64,000 nucleotides of DNA from Burkholderiales bacterium (GTDB lineage Bacteria; Pseudomonadota; Gammaproteobacteria; Burkholderiales; SG8-41), in assembly GCA_019744975.1 (NCBI GenBank), contig JAIETP010000020.1, positions 19,307 through 83,306 of the forward strand, written 5' to 3'. Positions within the stretch are counted from its first letter, which is position 1. The number at the start of each line of letters is the position of its first letter. Shown piece after piece: positions 51,381-59,145 of the stretch. Position numbers and translations under genes: made by a program. The notes beneath the pieces are model-generated. The model did no database searches, was not told where the DNA came from, and was given only the letters and a program-made list of their open reading frames with translations.

Positions 51381-52562
51381 TTGACGGCCACTCGATTTAT
51401 TGCATCGCGCAAAGTGCTGGCGCCGGTATTCATTGGTCACGAGGTGTATCGCCAAACCGGTTACACCGCCAATCACCCTCTGGCCATTCCCCGTGTGGCG
51501 CCGGTGATGGACTTATGCCGCGCCCTCGGCTGGCTGCATGCCGGCGAATTCATCACCAGCCCGCAAGCGAGTGCTGCGCAACTTGAATGGTTCCATGCGC
51601 CGGCTTATGTGCGTGCGTTGCAGCAGGCCGACGTGACCGGTGTGGTCTCAGCCGAGGTCAGGCGGTCGTTCGCCATCGGCACCATGGAAAATCCGCTGTT
51701 TCCCGGGGTCTATGAGCGTGCCGCCACCAGCGTTGGCGGCTCCATGCGTGCGGCGGAGCTCGCGCTGGAAGGGCGCATTGCTTATCATCCCGCGGGAGGT
51801 ACGCATCACGGCCGCCGCGACAGGGCCAGTGGATTTTGTTATTTCAACGACCCGGTGTTTGCCATTCTCGTGCTGTTGCGGAGTGGGGCGGGGCGAGTGC
51901 TGTACGTGGATTTCGATGCGCATCACGGTGATGGTGTGCAGGACGCATTCGAACACGACGCTCGTGTTCATACCCTGTCACTGCATGAACATGGCCGCTG
52001 GCCGCATAGTGGCGCGGCATCCGATGCCGGCGGTGGCAGGGCATGCAATTTGCCGGTGCCGGCGCGGTTCTGCGACTCTGAACTTGAGGCTGTCTTGAGC
52101 AGGGTGGTGTTGCCGCTGGCGAACCGTCTCGCACCGGACGCTGTAGTGGTGACCTGCGGTGCCGATGCACTGGATGGTGATCCATTGTCGTCCATGGCGC
52201 TGACCAATGCGGCGTTGTGGTCGGCTGTTGAGCGTGTGGCAGCGGTCGCGCCGGCCGCCGTGGTGCTTGGCGGGGGCGGTTATAACCCCTGGACGGTGGC
52301 GCGTTACTGGACCGGCCTGTGGGGACGGCTTTCCGGGCGTATATTTCCCGATGTGCTGCCGGAATCCGCGCTTGCCGTACTGGCCGGCCTCAAGTGCGAC
52401 CTGATCGATGACGAGGATATCCGCAGGGAATGGCTAGACACGCTGACGGATGCGCCGCGAGGTGGTGCGGTGCGGCCGGAGGTCGACGAACTTTGTGCGC
52501 ATGCACTGGCACGGACGTCCAATGAATACTGGAACCGGGATGGTGAATATGAACTGGCATGA
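51381..52562 (+). CDS. Histone deacetylase-like zinc hydrolase
   Basis: A 393-residue member of the arginase/deacetylase fold. The HDAC landmarks are present: tandem His142-His143 (GGTHHGRRDRASGFCYFND), zinc ligands in VDFDAHHGDG (Asp179, His181) and GADALDGDP (Asp267), and the catalytic Tyr300 in GGGGYNPWT. Bacterial relatives (AcuC, polyamine deacetylases, HDAH) remove acyl groups from lysine or amines. The start appears to be TTG 51381 with GAGGAA upstream. The gene overlaps the LipS1-like gene by 14 bases, so it is part of the lipoate/sHdr transcription unit. A role on acylated lysine of the lipoate-binding protein is possible but unproven. Confidence 0.85.
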   Translation: MTATRFIASRKVLAPVFIGHEVYRQTGYTANHPLAIPRVAPVMDLCRALGWLHAGEFITSPQASAAQLEWFHAPAYVRALQQADVTGVVSAEVRRSFAIGTMENPLFPGVYERAATSVGGSMRAAELALEGRIAYHPAGGTHHGRRDRASGFCYFNDPVFAILVLLRSGAGRVLYVDFDAHHGDGVQDAFEHDARVHTLSLHEHGRWPHSGAASDAGGGRACNLPVPARFCDSELEAVLSRVVLPLANRLAPDAVVVTCGADALDGDPLSSMALTNAALWSAVERVAAVAPAAVVLGGGGYNPWTVARYWTGLWGRLSGRIFPDVLPESALAVLAGLKCDLIDDEDIRREWLDTLTDAPRGGAVRPEVDELCAHALARTSNEYWNRDGEYELA

Positions 52563-53607
52563 AAAATTGGGCGCGATTGAAGAACTCGAGGACGCCGGGC
52601 TGGACGCCGCATTCATCGCCGAGTGCGAGCGTCGCGCGCCTTGCGTGACGGGCCGCGAGATCCGGTTTTCCACGCCTACCTTCAAGTCGTATTCCAGTTG
52701 CGATGTCAACGGTTGCGGCAAGAACAGCTTTCCTGCTTTTTCCATTACTGCCGGGGCGTGCGGACTCAACTGCGACCATTGCCAGGCGAAGATACTTGAA
52801 CCGATGATCCCTGCCACCAACCCCGCCATGCTTGATGCCAGGGTGCGTGACATGGTGGTCAGTGAAAATCTTCAGGGCTTTCTGCTGTCCGGAGGCTCCA
52901 ACCGCCGCAACGAAGTGCCCTACGAACGTTACCTGCCCGTAGTCGAAGGCCTGAAGCGCGATTTTCCGCAATTACGCATCGCCATTCATACCGCCTTGCT
53001 GGATGAGGCGCGCGCGCGCAGCATCGCCTCGGCAGGTGTCGATACTGCGATGATGGATGTGATCGGTGCGCGCGAGACCATCTCCGATGTTTATCACCTC
53101 GACCGCACGGTGGAGGATTTTGAGGCCACGCTGGCCGCGTTATGCTCGACCAGCATGGAGGTGGTGCCGCATATCGTGGTCGGCCTGCACTACGGGCGCA
53201 TCCTCGGTGAGCCGGCCGCGCTGGAAATCGTGAGCCGCCACCCGATCCACTCCCTGGTGCTGGTGGTGGTGATGCCGTTTTACGCCAAGCCCGCTACGTT
53301 TGTGACGCCTGCAACCGGCGATGTCGGGCGGATTTTCCTCGATGCACGCGAACGCATTGCCGACCGCCAGGTGCTGCTCGGTTGCGCGCGTCCGCCCGGC
53401 CTGCACCGGCGCGTGACTGACGCCTATGCGGTCATGGCCGGGCTGGACGGTATCGCGTTTCCCGCCGAGGGGGCGCTCGCGGCAGCGCAGGCCATCGGCC
53501 GGCCGGTGGTGCAGGAACATGCCTGCTGCTCGGTCAAAACCGGTAACACCATCAAGTTGCATCCGCGCGCTGCCGTGGCGCCGCAGCCCATTGCAATCGT
53601 GCGATGA
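52549..53607 (+). CDS. lipS1: Radical SAM protein, LipS1-like lipoyl synthase component
   Basis: A 352-residue radical SAM protein. The [4Fe-4S]-SAM motif is CGLNCDHC (Cys71, Cys75, Cys78); further Cys at 51 and 56 (SSCDVNGCG) and near the end (HACCSVKTG) could hold an auxiliary cluster, as needed for sulfur insertion. In sHdr loci two radical SAM proteins, LipS1 and LipS2, replace LipA for octanoyl to lipoyl conversion. The start is not certain (52549 or 52540). It overlaps the deacetylase-like gene, and the downstream flavoprotein gene by four bases. The name rests on context plus motif layout. Confidence 0.78.
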   Translation: MNWHEKLGAIEELEDAGLDAAFIAECERRAPCVTGREIRFSTPTFKSYSSCDVNGCGKNSFPAFSITAGACGLNCDHCQAKILEPMIPATNPAMLDARVRDMVVSENLQGFLLSGGSNRRNEVPYERYLPVVEGLKRDFPQLRIAIHTALLDEARARSIASAGVDTAMMDVIGARETISDVYHLDRTVEDFEATLAALCSTSMEVVPHIVVGLHYGRILGEPAALEIVSRHPIHSLVLVVVMPFYAKPATFVTPATGDVGRIFLDARERIADRQVLLGCARPPGLHRRVTDAYAVMAGLDGIAFPAEGALAAAQAIGRPVVQEHACCSVKTGNTIKLHPRAAVAPQPIAIVR

Positions 53608-54659
53608 GCATGATCAGCGTCGACGTACTGGTGTTGGGTCTGGGTCCGGCGGGCGCTTGCGCCGCGGCGCAGGTCGCGCGCCAGGGCTGCTCGGTCATCG
53701 CTGTTGACCGCAAACAAGTCGCGGGCCACCCCGTGCAATGCGCGGAGTTTGTGCCCGCGATGATCGGCATGGACGTGGCTGATCTTCAGTTGGCGGTGCG
53801 GCAGCGCATTGCGTCGATGACGACATTCGTCGAACAGGACGCCCCTGACATCAAGGAGAATTTTCCCGGCCACATGCTTGACCGTGCCGCTTTCGATGCC
53901 CATCTGGTCGGGCAGGCACTGGCGTCCGGCGCGCAATGCACGCTGGGCGTGAGCGCACGCCGCATCACAGCGGAAGGCGTGGTCATCCTCTCCGACGGCC
54001 GCTCGATCATGCCGCATGTCATCATCGGCGCTGACGGCCCGCGTTCTCTCGCGGGCCGCGCCATCGGCCAGATCAACACGGCGCTGGTGGAGACCCGGCA
54101 AATCACCGTGCCGCTGCACCACGCACACGAGGCGACGGATATTTTTCTGTCAGCGGATATTCCCGGCGGCTACGGCTGGCTCTTTCCTAAGGGCGATGTC
54201 GCCAACCTTGGCGCGGGTGTTGATCCTGAATTCAAACATCAACTAAAACCCATCGTACACCGGCTGCATCAAACGCTGATGGCGCGTGATCAGGTCGGCG
54301 CGCGCATTCTGGGCATGACCGGTGGACTGATACCTGTTGGCGGCCTGCTGCAGCCCCACGGCAGGATTGCGCATACGCAGGTGCTGCTCGCGGGTGATGC
54401 CGCCGGGCTGACCAATCCGGTGACCGGTGCCGGCATCAGTGCTGCCGTGCATTCGGGTCGACTCGCGGGATTGGCGGCAGTTGCAACGATCGGCGGCGAC
54501 CTGTCGGCGCCCCAGGTTTATGCAGAAGAGCTCAACGATGTCTTCGGCGCGGCGCTCACCCGCGCCCGGCGGCGTCGCGTCGCACTGGCTGCCCGGCAGC
54601 CGGGCAAGGAAGACTTGCGCCAGAGCTGGATCGCCTATCCGCAGTACTGGACGGCATAG
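53604..54659 (+). CDS. lipT: Geranylgeranyl-reductase-family flavoprotein (LipT-like)
   Basis: A 351-residue FAD-dependent oxidoreductase. The N-terminal GLGPAGACAA (about 12-21) is the dinucleotide-binding loop; IIGADGPRS and LLAGDAAGLTNPVTGAGI are the second and third flavin motifs of the geranylgeranyl reductase/p-hydroxybenzoate hydroxylase group. A flavoprotein of this kind, LipT, is co-encoded with LipS1/LipS2 in sHdr loci and is thought to supply electrons or a redox step in lipoate assembly. The ATGA overlap with lipS1 supports shared use. Confidence 0.8.
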   Translation: MSMISVDVLVLGLGPAGACAAAQVARQGCSVIAVDRKQVAGHPVQCAEFVPAMIGMDVADLQLAVRQRIASMTTFVEQDAPDIKENFPGHMLDRAAFDAHLVGQALASGAQCTLGVSARRITAEGVVILSDGRSIMPHVIIGADGPRSLAGRAIGQINTALVETRQITVPLHHAHEATDIFLSADIPGGYGWLFPKGDVANLGAGVDPEFKHQLKPIVHRLHQTLMARDQVGARILGMTGGLIPVGGLLQPHGRIAHTQVLLAGDAAGLTNPVTGAGISAAVHSGRLAGLAAVATIGGDLSAPQVYAEELNDVFGAALTRARRRRVALAARQPGKEDLRQSWIAYPQYWTA

Positions 54660-54676
54660 TCATTTAAATTATATTT

Positions 54677-54694
54677 AAAAACAATAAGTTATTG
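54677..54694 (+). repeat. Copy of dispersed AT-rich motif
   Basis: AAAAACAATAAGTTATTG, 17 bases after the flavoprotein stop and 28 bases before the LipS2-like start. Confidence 0.55.
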
Positions 54695-54722
54695 AAATTC
54701 CACCGCACAAGGATTATCGACC

Positions 54723-55979
54723 ATGAGCTGCCACCGACCGGATGCCACGACCGACGCCACCACAACGGCCCTGCTGGACCACAACCCCGCGACGCTGATG
54801 CAGCCGCGCCAGCCGGAGATGCCGCCGAAAGCCATGCGAAACGGCGGGCGCGTCAAGGCCAACAATGTCGCGCCTCAGGGCGTGTATCTGCCCAACTACA
54901 ACATCCTGACGCCGCATATGCGCTCGCCCGAATACGTGCAGATGTCCACGGCAGCGGCGATTACGCTTGGCATCATGACCGGCAAGATGTACCGCTGCGC
55001 CTGCACGCGCTGCCTGAATCTTTTGCTCTCTTATCCCGAAGGCTGTCGCGCAAACTGTGCCTATTGCGGGCTGGCGCGCCACCGCGAGGCCGAGCGGGAT
55101 TACGCCGACCGCAATTTCATCCGTGTTGACTGGCCGGCGGTGCCACTTGAAAAAGTCATCGACAAAGTGGCCGCTGACGGCGCCGCCAGTCCGTTTCACC
55201 GCATGTGTATTTCGATGATCACGCATCCGCGCTCGGACGACGACACCGTGACCGTATTGAAGCAATGGACCGATCGCATTTCACCGGAGACGATACCGGT
55301 GTCAATCCTGTCGAACCCGACCACCATGGTGCGCGATGACGTGCAGCGCCTGCACGAACTGGGTGCGGATATTTTTACCGTGGCACTGGATGCCGCGACG
55401 CCGGAGATTTTTGATCGCACGCGCGGCAAGGGCGTGCAGTCACCGCACAGTTGGGCCAAATACTGGGAAATTCTGCGCGATGCGCGCGATATTTTCGGCC
55501 CGCAAAAATTCGGCGCACACATCATTGTCGGCATGGGTGAGACCGAGCATGATGTGCTGACCCTGGTGCAGCAACTGGTCGACATGGGCGGGCACAGTCA
55601 CATGTTCTGCTTCTTCCCCGAGAAAGGTTCGCTGATGGATCATCTGCCGGCGACCCCGCGCGACCAGTGGCGGCGCGTGCAACTGGCGCGTTACCTGATC
55701 GATTACAGGGGCGTGCGTGTCGATCAGATGAAATTCGACGGTGAAGGCCGCGTCTCCGATTTTGGCATCGCGCAGGGCGAACTTGATGACGTGATCAACG
55801 CCGGTGTCGCATTCCGTACATCGGGATGCCCGGGAAAATTTGCCGAGGATATTTCGGCCTGCGACCGTCCTTATGGCGATTCGCCGCCGTCGAACATTGC
55901 GAGCTTTCCGTTCCCCCCCAACAAGGGCGACGTGCGCAAGATACGTCGCCAGTTGCGCATCATCGAACAGAAAAATTGA
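54723..55979 (+). CDS. lipS2: Radical SAM protein, LipS2-like lipoyl synthase component
   Basis: A 418-residue radical SAM protein related to BioB/LipA-type sulfur-inserting enzymes. The SAM cluster motif is CRANCAYC (Cys108, Cys112, Cys115). A second Cys group just before it (RCACTRCLN, Cys92, 94, 97) and GCPGKFAEDISACDRP near the end are candidates for an auxiliary cluster. LipS2 acts with LipS1. ACAAGG is a weak ribosome site. The gene follows the flavoprotein gene by 63 bases and is nearly continuous with the ligase gene. It seems the BioB-like partner by the length and the YPEGC lead-in. Confidence 0.82.
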   Translation: MSCHRPDATTDATTTALLDHNPATLMQPRQPEMPPKAMRNGGRVKANNVAPQGVYLPNYNILTPHMRSPEYVQMSTAAAITLGIMTGKMYRCACTRCLNLLLSYPEGCRANCAYCGLARHREAERDYADRNFIRVDWPAVPLEKVIDKVAADGAASPFHRMCISMITHPRSDDDTVTVLKQWTDRISPETIPVSILSNPTTMVRDDVQRLHELGADIFTVALDAATPEIFDRTRGKGVQSPHSWAKYWEILRDARDIFGPQKFGAHIIVGMGETEHDVLTLVQQLVDMGGHSHMFCFFPEKGSLMDHLPATPRDQWRRVQLARYLIDYRGVRVDQMKFDGEGRVSDFGIAQGELDDVINAGVAFRTSGCPGKFAEDISACDRPYGDSPPSNIASFPFPPNKGDVRKIRRQLRIIEQKN

Positions 55980-55989
55980 GGTAATGGGC

Positions 55990-57066
55990 ATGCGCTTCCG
56001 CGTTATTGACACCGGCCTGCGTGATGCGCGACGGCAGATCGCCTTTGATCAGGCGCTGATCGAGGCGCGGCAATCGGGCCGGATCCCGGACACCATCCGT
56101 TTTCTGCGGTTTCCGCCCAGTGCTCTGGTGGGGCGCCATCAGGCCGTGTCGCACGAAATCAGGCTGGAACATTGCCGCACGCACGGCATTGGCATTGCGC
56201 GCCGCATCACCGGCGGTGGCGCGATTTATTTTGATGAGGGGCAACTCGGCTGGGAACTGGTTTTCCATCGTTCGACCCTGGGCATCAGCTCTCTGGCTGA
56301 TCTGACGCGCGAAATCTGCGAGGCAGCGGCGGCCGGTTTGTCCAGGCTGGGTGTTGATGCCCGATACCGGCCGCGCAACGACATCGAGGTCGGCGGGCGC
56401 AAGATCAGCGGCACCGGCGGTTTCTTCGACGGGGATACGCTGTTCTATCAGGGTACGGTCCTCATCGACATGAACCCGGCGGACATGGTTGCGGCGCTCA
56501 ACGTGCCTGCGGCCAAACTGGCCAGGCGCGCGCTCGATTCCGCGGCGCAACGCGTGGTAACGCTGCACGAATTGCTGGGTGCCGCGCCCGCAATGGAGGT
56601 TGTGCAGGAGGCGCTGCTGGCGGGATTTGCCGAACGTCTGGGCATTTCGCCGGTTCGAGGTGCGATTACGGCTGAAGAAGAAACACTCGCTGCGCGCCTG
56701 CACGACGAGGAAATCGGCACCGAAGACTTCGTCATGGAAATCGATGATCCGGGTGCCGATGCAGACGTATTGAGCGGCAGCCAAACCGGCGCCGGCGGCA
56801 CGATCACGGTGCATCTGCGGCTTGAGGGCGCGCGGCGTGAACGTATCCGAGAAGTGCTGATTACCGGTGATTTTTTTGTGACGCCGCCGCGCACCATTTT
56901 CGATCTCGAAGCGGCGCTGCGCAATGTGGCGGTGGTGGAGGCGGGCGCCACGATTGAAAGGTTTTTTGCGCAGGCGAAAACGGGCTTGTTGACGGTCACA
57001 CCAGGCGATTTCCGTGCAGCTTTCGAGGCCGCCCTGCAGTCGGAGGGAACAAAATTAACTCTTTAA
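55990..57066 (+). CDS. slpl(AB): Lipoate-protein ligase, sLpl(AB) type
   Basis: A 358-residue lipoate/octanoate-protein ligase. The first domain has ARRITGGGAIYFDEG (about 70-84), the RRxTGGG lipoate pocket, and the lysine in GGRKISGTGG for adenylate formation. The last 100 or so residues resemble the accessory LplB-like domain (TVHLRLEGARRERIREVLITGDFF). sHdr-type ligases fuse both parts and attach octanoate or lipoate to the lipoate-binding protein LbpA. ATG 55990 is used, with GAGG 8 bases before; ATG 55984 is close to the ribosome site. Confidence 0.87.
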   Translation: MRFRVIDTGLRDARRQIAFDQALIEARQSGRIPDTIRFLRFPPSALVGRHQAVSHEIRLEHCRTHGIGIARRITGGGAIYFDEGQLGWELVFHRSTLGISSLADLTREICEAAAAGLSRLGVDARYRPRNDIEVGGRKISGTGGFFDGDTLFYQGTVLIDMNPADMVAALNVPAAKLARRALDSAAQRVVTLHELLGAAPAMEVVQEALLAGFAERLGISPVRGAITAEEETLAARLHDEEIGTEDFVMEIDDPGADADVLSGSQTGAGGTITVHLRLEGARRERIREVLITGDFFVTPPRTIFDLEAALRNVAVVEAGATIERFFAQAKTGLLTVTPGDFRAAFEAALQSEGTKLTL

Positions 57067-57080
57067 AAACAAATGGTTAA
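57065..57080 (+). repeat. Copy of dispersed AT-rich motif
   Basis: AAAAACAAATGGTTAA overlaps the stop codon region of the ligase and precedes the amidotransferase start by 24 bases. It is a weaker match than the other copies. Confidence 0.45.
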
Positions 57081-57104
57081 TATGCATCCCGTGTGCGACG
57101 CAGC

Positions 57105-57803
57105 ATGAAGCAAGTTCACGTAATACAGCATACCTCTGCCGAATATCTCGGGTTGATCGAAGATCATCTCGAAGGCCGCAACGTGCGTTTCAAGTATTAC
57201 CGGCCGTTTGCGGGCAAGGAAGCGTTGCCGCACCGGGACAAGATCAGCGAAGGGCTGATATTGCTTGGCGGCGGCCCGTGGGGCAGCGCGGGTGCGCGCG
57301 ACCTGCCTTCGCTCAAAGAGGAGATCGCGCTGGCGCATACCTGTCTGATGCGTGAATGGCCGGTGATCGGCATCGGATTGGGCGCGCAAATACTCGCGCT
57401 GGCGGCAGGGGGCAGCACGCAAGCCTCTGAATTAGCATTCGAAATCACCACCGCCCGGCGCACTACTGATCATGCCTTGGGCGGTTATCTGCCTGAGCAA
57501 TTTCCGCAGGTGCTCTATATGCGCGACTGGCCGGTGCCTCCCGCTTACGCGACAATATTGGCTCAAGACACCATGGATCGGCCCGTGGTCTGGCAAATCG
57601 GCCGCTCTGCATTCGGTTTTGCCGCACATCCCGGCATCAAACGCGCGATGATTGAAGACCTGATCATGGAATTCGAGGAAGCGCCGCCTGAAGCTGCGAT
57701 CGGCCTCGGCCGCTTGGGTGCGGTGCAACGTCCGCTGGAAGATGCGCTGGTGCCGATCATGGCGGGGTTGATCCGGCTGACTGGGTGGATGGATACTGCA
57801 TGA
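57105..57803 (+). CDS. Class I glutamine amidotransferase-like protein lacking the catalytic Cys
   Basis: A 232-residue protein with the class I glutaminase fold: the oxyanion strand LLGGGPWGSAG and the nucleophile elbow GIGLGAQILA. In active enzymes this elbow is G-[IV]-C-x-G; here the position is Gly91 (GGA codon). The His-x-Glu pair is also partial: AAHPG has His175 but Gly at the Glu place. So the glutaminase triad is broken, and the protein is likely an ammonia-independent pseudoenzyme or binding partner. It stands between the lipoate ligase and the sHdr genes, as a GATase does in related sHdr loci. Confidence 0.83.
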   Translation: MKQVHVIQHTSAEYLGLIEDHLEGRNVRFKYYRPFAGKEALPHRDKISEGLILLGGGPWGSAGARDLPSLKEEIALAHTCLMREWPVIGIGLGAQILALAAGGSTQASELAFEITTARRTTDHALGGYLPEQFPQVLYMRDWPVPPAYATILAQDTMDRPVVWQIGRSAFGFAAHPGIKRAMIEDLIMEFEEAPPEAAIGLGRLGAVQRPLEDALVPIMAGLIRLTGWMDTA

Positions 57804-57832
57804 CGTGCCGCAGCCTGAACCCAAGAAAAAAT

Positions 57833-57877
57833 GTCCAGACTTCAGTCCAGACCTCAGTCCAGACTCCATGTCCAGAC
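57833..57877 (+). repeat. Four direct repeats of GTCCAGAC before the DsrE/sHdr genes
   Basis: GTCCAGAC occurs at 57833, 57845, 57857 and 57870 with start spacings of 12, 12 and 13 bases, close to one helical turn each. The array lies about 105-150 bases before the DsrE gene start and just before the ATTTTAG/CTAATAT inverted pair. It looks like a multi-site activator or regulator target. Confidence 0.7.
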
Positions 57878-57882
57878 TTGCT

Positions 57883-57902
57883 ATTTTAGGAAAATCTAAT
57901 AT
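57883..57902 (+). promoter_or_regulatory. Inverted pair ATTTTAG / CTAATAT before sHdr genes
   Basis: ATTTTAG-GAAAAT-CTAATAT is a near-palindrome (one mismatch) that shares its half-site ATATTAG with the tusA/lip control region. It lies 80-100 bases before the DsrE start and is probably an operator for the sHdr train. Confidence 0.5.
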
Positions 57903-57981
57903 ATAGTTGACTCATGACATCCATTCATAATGACAGCAATCAGTGTTTGTTCCGGGTGTCCCGTGCAATTGGCGAGGAGTT

Positions 57982-58359
57982 ATGACAAAAAAACTGGTGA
58001 TCGTGATGGCCAATACCGACCCGCGCAACGGGGAGGAGCTTGGAGCGCCCATTTTCCAGGCTTCCGTAGCCGCTGCGATGGATTACGAAGTTGACGTGAT
58101 CTGCACCGCCACCGCCGGCAGGCTCATGAAAAAGGGCGTTGCGGAAAAACTCCATGTCAAGGAAGGCTCGCCCAAAACCGTCTATGACTTTATCAAGGAT
58201 GCGCACGAAGCCGGGGTGAAGTTCTACACCTGCTCGCCGAATCTGGATCTGTTCGACATGAAGGAGGGTGATCTCATTCCGGAATGCGCGGGTGTCGTCG
58301 GTGGTGCACACCTCATTGAAACGGTGATGGAAGAGGACTGCAAGGTCCTGACATACTAG
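57982..58359 (+). CDS. DsrE family sulfur-transfer protein (DsrE3C-like)
   Basis: A 125-residue protein of the DsrE/DsrF/TusD fold with the start KKLVIVMANTDPRNGEELGAPIFQASVAAAMDYEVDVI, a standard opening. Cys84 (YTCSPN) is at the DsrE sulfur-carrying position, and further Cys are 41, 102 and 120. DsrE3 proteins exchange sulfur with TusA upstream of sHdr. GAGGAG lies 2-7 bases before the ATG 57982. It is the first gene of the sHdr train proper, directly after the regulatory repeats, and is followed by HdrC1 with 18 bases between. Confidence 0.85.
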   Translation: MTKKLVIVMANTDPRNGEELGAPIFQASVAAAMDYEVDVICTATAGRLMKKGVAEKLHVKEGSPKTVYDFIKDAHEAGVKFYTCSPNLDLFDMKEGDLIPECAGVVGGAHLIETVMEEDCKVLTY

Positions 58360-58377
58360 GGTTTATTGTCCGCAGCC

Positions 58378-59130
58378 ATGTCCGCTACAACCACTCGAGT
58401 TCAGGAAAATATCGGCGATCCTGTTTCCGACAAGCCGCAGGTCTCACGCCCGCAGCTTGAGGAAATATTCAAGGACATTCAGGCCGATCTGCGCTACGAC
58501 CACGAACTTCATGGATGCCTGAACTGCGGCATCTGCACGGCCACTTGTCCGGCGGCGCATTACTACGATTTCAGCCCGCGCGAGATTGTGCAGCTGTTGT
58601 GGACGGAAAATCTCGAAGGTATTTATGATGCGATGCAGGAAAAAATCTGGGCCTGCGCCCAGTGTTACACCTGTGCCGCGCGCTGTCCCTTCGGCAACTC
58701 TCCCGGCGGGCTGATCATGCTGATGCGCGAAACGGCGATCAAGCATGAAATGGAATCGGCGAAAAGCGTGCTGCGTCCGTTCAGCCGCGTGATGCTGAAA
58801 CTGGTTTCCACCGGCAACCAGCTCGCCCCCGACATGATCAACGCCGAGCATTTCGCCGACTGGGGGCCGAATATTTCGAAGGTCGATGCGCCGTTGAAGC
58901 TGTTGCGCAAGGCAATTCCGATGCCGACGCTCAACACCACGGCCACGGCGTGGGAAGTCAATTTGAGAACTTCGGTGGAGCTGTACACCATCTGGGAAGA
59001 GACCGGTGTCTTGAAGCAACTCGAAGGCATTGACCGCAATCTGTTCGATGTAATTGCTGATTTCATGGATGAAAAACGCGAGGATTGGAAAGATTTTCTT
59101 GCGGATCAGGAGGATGAAAAAGATGACTGA
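58378..59130 (+). CDS. shdrC1: Sulfur-oxidizing heterodisulfide reductase-like subunit C1
   Basis: A 250-residue HdrC-type electron-transfer protein. It has two 4Fe-4S ferredoxin motifs, CLNCGICTATCP (Cys47, 50, 53, 57) and CAQCYTCAARCP (Cys93, 96, 99, 103). The C-terminal 100 residues are helical and acidic (EKREDWKDFLADQEDEKDD). ATG 58378 is the likely start; a TTG at 58366 is also open. C1 connects the flavoprotein A subunit to B1. The next genes are B1, A, hyp, C2 and B2, the order of the known type I sHdr gene cluster. Confidence 0.93.
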   Translation: MSATTTRVQENIGDPVSDKPQVSRPQLEEIFKDIQADLRYDHELHGCLNCGICTATCPAAHYYDFSPREIVQLLWTENLEGIYDAMQEKIWACAQCYTCAARCPFGNSPGGLIMLMRETAIKHEMESAKSVLRPFSRVMLKLVSTGNQLAPDMINAEHFADWGPNISKVDAPLKLLRKAIPMPTLNTTATAWEVNLRTSVELYTIWEETGVLKQLEGIDRNLFDVIADFMDEKREDWKDFLADQEDEKDD

Positions 59131-59145
59131 TTCAAGGAGAAAGGC

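Noticed and set aside
57833..57877. GTCCAGAC repeats as a small CRISPR
   Set aside because: Repeats are 8 bases and spacers 4-5 bases, far below CRISPR unit sizes, and no cas gene is near.
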